A DNA stretch of 64,000 bases from Charina bottae (taxonomy: Eukaryota > Chordata > Lepidosauria > Squamata > Charinaidae). Below are positions 33,601-45,600 of this stretch, in pieces. The position numbers and the translations under genes are program-made. The stretch's first letter is position 1; every line of letters begins with the position of its first letter. Location of the stretch: assembly GCA_023362775.1 (NCBI GenBank), contig JALMGJ010000012.1, positions 26,257,001 to 26,321,000 of the forward strand, read 5' to 3'. A model generated the notes under the pieces. That model was not told where the DNA came from. It searched no databases and was given only the letters and a program-made list of their open reading frames with translations.

Positions 33601-36600
33601 CCCCTCTTCAGTGGTGACTAATTTTTCTGTCCTGCAGGCTCTCCTGATGCTAGCTGTGCATAATGTGTGGACTTTGCAGCCAAATCTTTAAGTGGATATG
33701 TGCGAGAAGTTTTCTTTATTGTAATCCCCCTCCTTCCCTTCTGACGGCAACATATGTTAACAGTGCATGAAGGGTGGGAGGAAGGATGTACGTTGCTTCC
33801 CCCCGTCCTGTAGTTAATGGATTTGCTGCCCTGAATCCCCAAGAACTCTTGGGTCTTGATTACTTTCATGGCATATTTGCTCTCGCACATGTGTGTGTTG
33901 TTTTCTTGCTGGAAAGTATCAAATCTAAAGCAGAATTTGCTAAAAAACAGTATGCTTCTCTTAATACGTACTCGTTCACTTTGTTCTTTTCCCCCGGGTT
34001 TTACAAATGGGTTGGTTGAAGAACAATACGTCTGACCCCTTAATGGAAAATCATAAAAGTAGCTAACTTTTACGTTGCTTTAATACAGGGGTTTTTAAAG
34101 AAAGTGAATGCAATAAATTATTGGTAGCTCTTACGCACTTCATTGTTATTTTCCTGCGGATAGTCTATTATAGTCTGTATATTTTCATAATATGACTGTA
34201 GGGAATAGGGTAATTATTGTATGTGTGTGTGTGTGAGAGAGAGAGATCATAAAGAAGGTGTAAGTAAAGCAGTACAACATTCATGGAAGTTATTTTGGAA
34301 GGCACATTTTCTTAATTGAAGGCTAAAAGTAAGATAAGACTAGGATTAAGTTGGGATGTTTAAGTTATTTATTTTTACATACATAACATTTAAAATGTCC
34401 TTTATTAAGGGGGTTAAAGGTAAAGGTTCCCCCCGCACATTTGTGCAGTTGTGTCCGACTCTAGGGGCCGGTGCTCATCTCCGTTTGTTAGCCAAAGAGC
34501 CAGCGTTGTCCGAAGACGCTTCCACGGTCATGTGGCCGGCATGACGTGCGCGGAACGCTGTTATCTACGCACCGGAGTGGTACCTATTAATCTACTTGCA
34601 TTTGCATGCTTTCGAATTGCTAGGTTGGCAAGAGCTGGGGCGAGTGCGGGAACTCACTCCGTCAGGCAGGGCTAGGGATTCGAACCTCCGAACTTGCGAT
34701 CTTCCGATCGACAAGCCTGGCGTCTTACCCGCTGAGCCACCACACCCCTTATTAAGGGGGTTACATATAGCAAAAAATAGGTATTTATATTCACCTTTTT
34801 CTGTGGTGATGTCTGCTCCTGTCTTAAAGGAACTGACTACTATGTGGACAATTGCTACACATTTTGATGTCTTTAGACTGCTTGGGTGGCTCTTGGCTCG
34901 GCTCATGAGCTGTGTAGAGGTCGCAGGGAGTTCAAGTGTGACTTCTGGACAAAAAGATTCAGAACTATTTCCTTTACGACAGTGCACAGATAATAGAAAA
35001 GTCTGTTGTGCCTACTTATCTTATAAGACAGAAATGATTGACTAGGTATGGATGAGGAAATGCTTTTTTCCTGTCTTGATAGTGGGAGACAACGGAGAAG
35101 GCATTTTTTTCTCCCTTTGAGTGAAAAAGCTTATAGGGAGGAGTGGCCCCTGCCCTATAATAGTGGGAAGAACCAGCAAAAGGACAAGGCTTTTGAAATG
35201 AGGAGAGGGTAGCAGAAAGTAGATCTTGGCATTCGTTATTTATCTGGATTTGTATAGAAATGGCCACAACTTCAGTAAAATTGTGTCTGGTGACATTTTG
35301 TTGCAAAGAAGGAAAGAATATTTAATTTTGGGGGTTTTGATAATTGGTAAATCTTGGTCATTTATTGGTCGTAGATTTACTTTGACATTACCTGGCAGGT
35401 GTGAGCTTGTTCAAACCTGCGTTCCAAAGTCCATCAATTTATTCTGGGAAATGTGGCTTCAAATTGCAAGGCAAGGTAAAATGTTGGTGTCAGTTTTTAA
35501 CTGTTGCTTAATTTAACCTCATTTTGACAGTTTAGTCATTTACTGCTACTAAATGTTGGGAAACATTGAATGTTAAGAAACTCTGTAAGATAATAGTTAT
35601 CATAAACTGCAAAGATTTCCCAAGAGCAGCGCCAAATGCCCATCAGTTAACCAAAGAATTACTTTATCACAAAGAATGCAATCTTGTATTTTAGATATAT
35701 ATAAAGCAGAGAACACGTAGTCTTTGGAAGCTATCTTTCAGGTCCCCCTCACTTTGGCAAACAAGAATGACTTCTCTATGGATGAGTCATCATCATTGGC
35801 GATCACTCGTAGCCGAGTAAGATTGTCTTCCAAAGGTAAAATTTTAACAGTGGATCCGTAAGTGGCTATAAAGGCCAATTCTGGATCCACACAACCTCCC
35901 ACAATGAGGGCATAGGTTACGACCGCTAGATGGTGACCCCACTGGTCGCGGTAATCCAGTCAGGGAGAAAATGAGGCAGACTATGTTTAGGGCACCTTTT
36001 CTAGCCCCCTCCCCATATGGGGTGAGCAGAGTGGATCCTAAATAGGGCTGCTCAGTCGTGGATACAGCTGCCGAACTACTCAACTGCCTCGATCCTTGAG
36101 TCAGGGCGACTGAATCCGTATCCACCGCCCATGTGCGAGTATCAGGATCCTTTCCATTCTATTTCCGTGCAAGTTGGCAGGAGGCTTTTATCTTACCCTC
36201 CAGTCATGCTGATTATGAGAAGATAGGCATGTATTTTTAGCTCTTTGTTGTCCAAGAAGGAGGAAGCCAAGACATTATTTTCCCAGTAGGAGAAAGACTA
36301 GCAGCTGAGGACTGCGCTGTCAGCTGGGCAAATGATTAATTCGTCTTCCATGCTAGTTACCTGGGAGGAATGCTGTGGTGTTTGTTCCTCAATGTCTTTT
36401 TCTATCAGTGTTGGTAGTTGTAGGAATGACTGGGTAGCAGTTACCAAGTATCTTTTGTCTTTAGTGCAACCAAACGATAAGAGAAAAGTGAAGAAGGGCT
36501 CACAGAGTAGGGGACGAGCAGGAGAATAGCTGTTCACAGCTAACACAGAATGAATTAAGGTTATTTCACATATCAGTTCCTTGATCATGAATGCTGTAAT

Positions 36601-39600
36601 ATGACTTGGTCATCATAGATATTATACATAAACCGAACTTTCCTCCAACTAAAACTTTCCGTTGGAGCCAATTCATAGCTGATAGTCTTCCAAGTATGAA
36701 AGTTACTTGGATGTTATATGTCATTCCATGATAGAGATAGTGGATGAGCAGACAAGTAAGATATTTTTCAAGTTCACCAGCAGTTTTGCAGGCCTCTCCT
36801 TCTTGGTTATGGATGAAATCCTAGTTTTAAAAGTAACTCTTAGATGGGATGAGCAAAAGATGAAATGTCAACAAAATTGACATGACGTGATAAAAGCATG
36901 TTGACTCCCATTATACAAATCCTTTGGTAGCACTCATTTTTTAGGTGGTTTGACTGCTGATTCCCCGCATTGTGGTTAATACACGGAAGTGAACAACTGA
37001 GGTATACAATCAAGAAGGCTCCATTTAGACTTCTTGTGCTGGTCATGGATATATGTATTGTACCCTTATATCAGTCTTGGCCCCTCACAACTATATAGAC
37101 AAGTCCATGCAGTTTTCTTGGCAATAGTTTTGGAAGTGGCTTGCCATTGCCTTCTTCCTAGGCAGGCGAAAAAGGTTAACAAAATAATGGCTAAATAGTT
37201 TATATGTGTCTATGGTCTTTTATTTATTTATTTTATTTATTATTTAAATTTATATCACCGCCCATCTCCCCAACGGGGGACTCTGGGCGGTTTACAATAA
37301 AATCAGTAGTTAAAAACATATAAACATAAAATTACAATCAAGTTAATGATGTACATTCTACAATATAAATAGAATAAATAAGTGTAAAATCCAAGGGATG
37401 ATAAAATCTCAGATAATAGGGAGGGCACTACGGTGCCAGCCACCCCCAGGAGGAACTCTTATTTTTCCCATCCCAAGCAAGGCAGCAGAACCAGGTCTTC
37501 AAATTCTTCCGCAAGGCCGGGAGCGAGGAAGCCCGCCTCAGCTGCAGGGGCAAGATATTCCAAAGGGTGGGTGCCACTGCAGAGAAGGCTCGCCTCCTGG
37601 ACCCTGCTAAATGGAATTCCTTTGCCGATGGGGTCCGCAGCATGCCCTCTCTGCATGACCGGGTGGGGTGGGTCGATGTTATGGGGGTGAGACGGTCCCT
37701 CACGTAACCTGGCCCTATGCCATGTAGGGCTTTAAAGGTGATAACCAACACCTTGAATTGGACCCAGAAGCAAACTGGTACCCAATGCAGCTCATGCAGC
37801 AAAGGTGTTACATGTGCCGATCTTGGGGTACCAATAACTGTCCGTGCGGCCGCATTCTGGACCAGCTGAAGCTTCCGGATACTCTTCAAGGGTAGCCCCA
37901 TGTAGAACGTGTTACAATAGTCTATATGGGAGATGACAAGGGCATGAGTGACTGTTCGGAGGGCATCTCGATCCAGGAATGGGCGTAGCTGGCACACAAC
38001 CCAAAGTTGCGGGAAGGCGCTCCTGGCCATGACTGCCACCTGCTCTTTGAGCAGGAGTTGTGAGTCCAGGAGTTCCACACTGGTTCCGAATGGGGCAGTG
38101 CTACCCCATCCAGAACCAAAGATGACAACTTCCTGGATACCGAGGGGCCATCAATCCACAGCCACTCCGTCTTACTAGGGTTCAGTTGAAGCCTGTTGTT
38201 CCCCATCCAGACCCCCACAGCCCCCAGGCACTGAGATTTTGCATTAGGACAGCCTATTGGAGAGGATATTTACGCTTCCTGCAGTAAGGTACTGCATATG
38301 TATCAATCATTGATAAGGTCAAGTCCATAGTGTCTTTGGTCTTTAAGTCTTGGATTGTTTTTTTAAGTCAGCTATGTCTCTGCTAAATACACTTCTGTGC
38401 TTGGAAAATACCATGTCCCCCCTGTTGCCGGTAAGTTTTTCAAAATCGGAAAGCAGTTTGAAGTTTAACAGTGCCACACTATGGGCTAATGAAAAGGATC
38501 TATACTGAAGAAACTTATGTTTTGAGCTTGGTACTCATTCATTTTAATTGAGCAGTACCTTTGTAGGGGTTGTGACGCACAGGAAATGTAATAAATATGA
38601 AGTGTTAGTTTGCTGCTTTCATGTCACTTCATGAATCTTTGTAGATGACATATGGGTTTATTTTCTGTGCAAATAGGTAAAATAGTTCATCGACTGTCTT
38701 TGTAGCTCTCCCAGAAATCAAACACACTTTCCAGCCATTTTCCTCCCTTACAAAATGTGGTCATTATTATTGCATGACAGTTGACTGCATTTTCTTGGAA
38801 AGTTTGCCTTTGGTTCCCAAATACAGTTGTGTGTTGGCATCACCCTGAAGGGTTTAGTTACACAGCTCTTAGCAGTGGGAGTGTATTTCATGTTAACCAT
38901 CCGCATATAATCTACATGTGTGTAAGCAACTCGTTCATAAGTTGCTAATAACATTAAATCTTCACTGAGTAATTGGGGCCATCCATTATTGAAACTGCTC
39001 TATAAAACTTTATATTCATTTAGATATGTATGATAAGTCCTTTTATATACAATGCTGTTGTTTTGCTTTTTTATCTTTTCTTTTTTTTAATTCTATGTTC
39101 TCTTTCCCTGTTCTGTTTAATCAAATGAAGTCCCCCTCAACATTATGGGAAGGTATTATGATTATACCTTATTGGAAGCTATCATAATGGCATGCATTCC
39201 TCTTGATAACTTTTACTTAAGTATCATACTTTGATTAAATAATGAATAAAACATTTTTCTTTGTAAAGTATAAAATTTGTTTTAAAATAGAAATAATTCA
39301 ATATGCCAACAATGAATATGGGAGAATCTGGAACATGTTTGAATGTATAAGACTCTAGGAAGGGACTCTGGATATATGCCCTGTTAATTTTTGGAGCCAG
39401 ACGCACTAAATAATATTTTACTGTTTGTATCCAAGCCATTGATTGGGTTCAGACATGATATTAAGCTCTGATTTGTTTAACTACAGTTTATTGAACAAAC
39501 TAAACATACTAAGCCATAATAGTTTGCAACTATGTTATGGCTTATTGTATTGTGTGAATCAGGCCATTGCTTGAAATAATATTCAGAAACTAAGGCAATC

Positions 39601-42600
39601 TTTTTTAAAGGTAAAATGCAATCATCATACAGTTTTAAAAAGTCATTTAGGTATTTAATTGCTTATTATATTGCTCTTCTCCATGAAAACGCATGTTCTT
39701 TTCCTAGCATTCTATGACTGTCCTTGTTAATACATTATATCTTATAAAGCGTTTGAAATACTATTATTATTAAAAATATAATTTCAACCATGGTATTTAG
39801 AAACTCTGCTCACCTGGGTATCAGTGACAATAAAGCAATAGAGCGGCACAATATTTGGGTAATCAACTAATCTAGGACAAGCATCTACTCTGCCCTACTC
39901 TGGGGAGATAGTCCTGGCTTGCCGCCACCAGCTAGCATCTCCCATGCTAAAGGTTTAGTTCCCAGTCCTGTTGCGTTACCCAAGCTGGTGCACAGTGTAG
40001 TTTCTCACGAGTCAGTTTGTCTTCAAAGTCAGGTTGGAAATTACCTTCCTGCAAAGACTGCTCTTGCCAAGGTCTTCTGAACCAGAAAATACTGGATGGA
40101 GGAGTCTTCTGGCAAATAGCTGTAGGGGTTTGAGTTCCTATATCCCTGTGGCTCCACCAGAAACGACACTTATTTCTGATTCTTAAAAGACAGGAAAGCT
40201 ATCTTGTTCTGAAATACACCCAGAGATGCTTGTTAGCTGAATTATTCTGGGTTGGAATACAGTATGTCTTGATCACCAGGGGCCAGCTAGAGTGCTTTAA
40301 AATGTGGAGCGAATTAGGGAAGTCCTGATTTTTACATTGAGGAGACTGTGATGTGTGCTCATTCTTTTTTCTTTTCTTTTCTTTTTTCTCTTTCTCTTTC
40401 TCTTTTTCCTTTTTCTTACCATTTGTTTTTAATTATAGCTGTCTGCTTCTTGAGTTAAGAAAAAGGACCACCTAGGAGATGAAGCTTTAACACTTCTTGT
40501 ATGTAATCAATAGGATGTTTTAGACTTCCTGGCTTTGTATTCGTATCCCATCCCATTGCTTCTGCCCTGTTCGTGTGTTTATGTGAGAGAGAGAGAGAGA
40601 ATAATCTTTAACATGGAGTGATTCCTCTCTGATGGGTTTGCATGATCAGAGACTTCTATTAATTATTTTTGGTGGTAATTCTAGATTTATTGGTTATTCA
40701 GTGAGCTACTGTGGTCTCTCAGTGACTTGAAGTACATCTGCAGTGCTCAGCAGACCCAAAGATGAATTCTTTTTCTAGTGATATGAGGTGTTATTTTTAA
40801 CCCACCGAGTGAGATACGGGCTGCTTGCTGTGCTTTGCAGCCAGCCCACTTGCCTGAACATTTCTGGAGAGGCGGGGAAAATGGCGTAGCTTGAGCCCTG
40901 GCGTCCTGTCTTTCACTTTGGGGAATGGCAAGTTGTGGAGATCTAGCTGCAGCAATGATCCATTGGGCAATTCCAACAGCATTGGTCTAGTGGTAGACTG
41001 TAGGAAAAATGTTTACATTAAGTTGGTTTAAATTGTTTTAATAATAAAGAATATATAAAGATGCTTTTGAACTGTGGTGTTGGAGGAAAATTCTGAGAGT
41101 GCCTTGGACGGCAAGAAGATCAAACCGGTCCATACTCCAGGAAATAAAGCCAGACTGCTCACTTGAGGGAATGATATTAAAGGCAAAACTGAAGTACTTT
41201 GGCCACATAATGAGAAGACAGGATACCCTGGAGAAGAAGCTGATGCTAGGGAAGTGGAAGGCCAAAGGAAGAGGGGCCGACCAAGGGCAAGATGGATGGA
41301 TGATATTCTGGAGGTGACAGACTCAACCGTGGGGGAGCTGGGGGTGGCGACGGCCAACAGGAAGCTCTGGCGTGGGCTGGTCCATGAAGTCACAAAGAGT
41401 CAGAAGCAACTGAACGAATAAACAACAACTACTTTTTAAAATCTTGCTCGCCAGAATAGAGGACAATATTGGAGCAGATATAACTGCTTATTAGAAACAG
41501 CCTTATTTTGTTCTGTGTTACTGTTTTTTTTCCTCTCCCAGAAGCAGAAACAAATGCTTGATTTTTTTTCCTTGTTACACTTCATAGTTGAACTTGTAGA
41601 GGAGTGGCATAGAAATAAATATCGCTGAAATTAGACACAAGCAATTTCTTTTGCTCCTGTAGTAAAATTAATGGAGTTGATACCATCTCTTGTAAGTTTA
41701 ACAATAGCCATAGCCAGTGTCTTCACAAACTACATTTCCACAACTATAATGTGCTGTGAAAGCACTTAACAGGATAGGTTAAGTACCATAATCATAAAAA
41801 TAATCTACCATTGAAACCTAGAATATTCTTCAACAATTGTACTTCCTTTAGAACATAGCAAATTTTTAAAGACACTTGTAAGATACCGCTAGGTCAGTTA
41901 AAGTTATTCACTAGCAATAGATCAGTATTCTACCCACTGGTTGCTTCAGCAGCTACTAAGAAACTCAGCTATAAAGTAGGCTCTCCGTAGCCTAGGGTAA
42001 GCTAGCAACACCGAATTCTAGCAGCAGCAACCTCCAGTCAACATTGTCAATGTGTATAAATAAAAGTCCCATTTTTGTTGCTGGCTTCTCACTTAGAAAC
42101 AGTTTTCAGGCACTTATCAAAAATAAAAAAAATAAAAATTGCAAGCTCCAACGTTCTGTCAGAAGCCAACATGCATACAGTATGTAGGGCAGGGCTTTCC
42201 AAAGTTTTTCCCGCGGCGACACACCAACCGGCGTTGGTGTGTCGCTGCAGGAAAACCCGGAAGCGCCGATGATGATCAGCGCTTCCGGGTTGTGTGGCGA
42301 CACACCAGACTGTGTGTGGTGACACACTTTTGTGTCACGACACACAGTTTGGAAAGCTCTGATGTAGGGGAATCAAAGAATGAAGAGGGAGGCCAACTGA
42401 TTATTTATTATATTACATTTATATGTCATGGTTTATTTAAAACTCAAGGGGGCATACTTTTTTTTAACCCATAACAACAATCTTCTGAAGTAGGTTGGGA
42501 CTGCGGGGCACTGATTGGTCCAAAGTGTCCAGTGAGCTCCATGGTCAAGTATAGATTTGGGTTTCCCAGTCCAACATCATAATCGCTAGACTCCACTGGT

Positions 42601-45600
42601 CCTCTCACAAAATGATATGTTTGTAAACACAAACATTGATTTCCAAAAATCTCCAGGGAGAACTACTACTGATTCATGCAAACTATCCTGATCTTCTAAA
42701 ACATACATAGTCATTTACCTGGCTTGGCTAGGACAGTTGGGTTCAAAGTCTGACGACCTTCATCTGCTTGCAGAATGTAATCTGAGATATGTAGGCTCTG
42801 GTTATAGTTGGGCTTGCTAGGCAGAGACCTGATGAGCAATAGTAATAGACACAGCAATAGTAGCGTTGGCAGAATGAAGTACAGTATTTTTGCTGAACAA
42901 AACAAGGAACTTTTGCTTATGGTAAACTGGTACAGAGAAAGAGAACAAATTGGTTGAGAGAGATATGAAAATCTGCATCCTATGGCTGGCTCTGTATAAC
43001 CCTATTTCCATATTATTTCAGGAAGGTCAGAGGCCAATGAGCTGCTGGCCACCACCTGATACCATGTGAGCTACTGTGAAGACTCATCATGTATAATAAT
43101 AATATTATAGACCAGTTTATAATATAATAATATAATTATTATAGACCAGTTTGGTCTAGTGGTTAAGGCAATGGGCTAGAAACCAGGAGACACTTGAGTT
43201 CTAGTCCTGCCTTAGGCATGAAAACCCACTGGGTGACCTTGGGCCAGTCACACACACACAAACAACAAGTGCACTGAAGATGTTGCCTAGCCTGGCAATG
43301 AAACGTCTGCAAGAAACAAGAAAACAACAAGGCTCAGAGAGCACAAGGACTCCACAGTTCAACCCTGAGCTACAAATATTCTCTTCGATTGGTAGCTCAT
43401 AAAGTCCTCCCTGATGTTGAACAACAAAACCCCCAAAGTGTGTAACACTTGACTGTTAATCTACAGACTAAACAGTAGATTGCAGATCTGTGAGAGGTAT
43501 GAAGTTATTGTAGTGTTTCAGTTGTCATACCTTTGGCATATTCATTCCCAGAAATCATAGCTGATAAGTTTTCAGAGATGTCCGAGAGCCAAAATAGATG
43601 TTCCACTGACCCACACGTATAGGTGCTGGCTAACACAAGCCATTTTATGGCTGTGCATATGATCTGTCTGGGGAACATGAGCAGGTGGAAGGAATAAGGG
43701 GTTTTAGATCTTCTGCCTAATACTCTGTGATGCCCCTTCTTGTTTGCAGGGGGTGTGTGTCTGCTTTTTTTTTCCTAGCTTGAAAAACAAATCAGAACAG
43801 CTAGAGAGCATTTACAGGGAGTAATTATTGGGTAGAAAGGGATGTCTAATCCTCCTCTGTTCTTATATTAATGTAATCCGTAATTCTGTCTTGAGGCTGA
43901 CTGGATGCCTACGTGTGTGTCTGTGTGAGAGTGTATTCTGTATCATAGCACAGTGTGCCCTTATTCTCTATTTTTGACACTACTCTAGCTTCCTTGATGT
44001 ATGGTAACCTGAAAAATCAGTTTGTTGAATCTTATTCCCATAATGCTTTGACTTGAGGATGAGAGGAATAACCAGACCACCCTGAAATGCATTTGCTTTC
44101 TTGTATGGATCCCTAGAGAGGTTTGAACCTCAGCCTGCACATCAAGTATATCTACCAGTGTGGAATCCTATGGAGAACATGGAGGGATGATATATAATTA
44201 TCCCATGAGTAGGCAGACTGGGAATGTACAAAAACATCATTGCATGAGTAGATACTTGAGCTTCAGGATGGCTCTCAAGTGGATTTCTGCTGTATGCGTA
44301 CTCTGACCTTTTGCGGTGGTTTTGATTGCACAAAGTGGGTGGCAAACAGCTTACCCTAATCTTGGGAAGAAACAGCTTCTCGGCACTGGCGTTTTCCTGA
44401 TCTCTACTTTCTGTAAGCACTAACAACAGCAAGTAATGCTGTTTATAGCAGGGAAGACCCTGACATACTCTGGACAGTAATTTCCAAAATAACTAAGGGT
44501 TCTTTCCACATTTGCATGAAACAGGTTTCAGGTAAAAAATACAAGATACGTGAAGGCAAAACATGAAATATAGAGAATGGTGTTGCACGTCATAATGGGA
44601 AAAATATTAATATTATATGCAGCTTCTTGGATCACTCAAGAAAAATGGCCACTGGTGACCATGATTTTTTTCCCCTGATGACCGCTTGCCTGTTACAAGA
44701 TATACCCCTTCCCGCTTAATTCTCCATGTGTTGATGAACGTGAAGGGAAGACAGGTCCATCATTTTGAGCTGGATGAGAAAACCAGAGCAACCTACTTTC
44801 TCAAGGCTTCTGGACCACCTTGAGAATTTGGGTAGAGGGCATTGGTCTTGCCTTTAGAAGTACTTGGAAGCAGCTTGAGAATATACTCCCATGCAAACAA
44901 ATTATTTTTCCTCTCTGAAGTTTGAGTTCTGTTGTTAGGAAACCGAGCATTGGGGGCATCATATAAAAATGAAAGATTAGTCCCTGACAGCAAATAATGA
45001 GTGGTTACCAGAATTGGATAAAATTTGGACTTCTGCTCAGTGGTAATGTTGTTGCTGTTTGCACAGTTGTTGTTTTATAGTCACATTATTTTTTTAGCAA
45101 TTTCAGATTTGATGAAATAAGATGCAATTGTTTGCAGTAGCATCTTACTGTTATTTGTAATTGTATTCTAGGGCCCTTATTTCTATTTCTTAAGTGTTTT
45201 CATTGTTTTCAAGATAGAATCTAAAGCAACCATTATCCATTAACCCATTGCTGTCATGAAAAATGTTGTGGGTCTTTGATTATAAGCTTCTGGGCAGGCC
45301 CTGTGATATGCTTAACTTTTGTGCAGGGCCTAAACCTTTCGGAGGTACATTTTTGCGGATAGAATAATTTATTGCAAACTTGCAGAATCCTAAAACCAAC
45401 AAGCACACAGAAGCAGTGATTTTGGTCAAATGAGCAATGCTTTTAGCCACAGTGGTATATCTGTATTAAATGGTATTGACTCTTACCGAGCAACAAGGAT
45501 GGCAGCCTTAAAACCAATCCTTTAGAATAAAACCTTGGTGTAGATGAGGGACTGATCGACTCAGTCAATCAGAATCACTTCTAAACTGTGTTGAAATGGG

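Noticed and set aside
33774..34019. 81-codon frame in DYM intron 2
   Set aside because: No flanking splice signals of quality and no recognisable motif.
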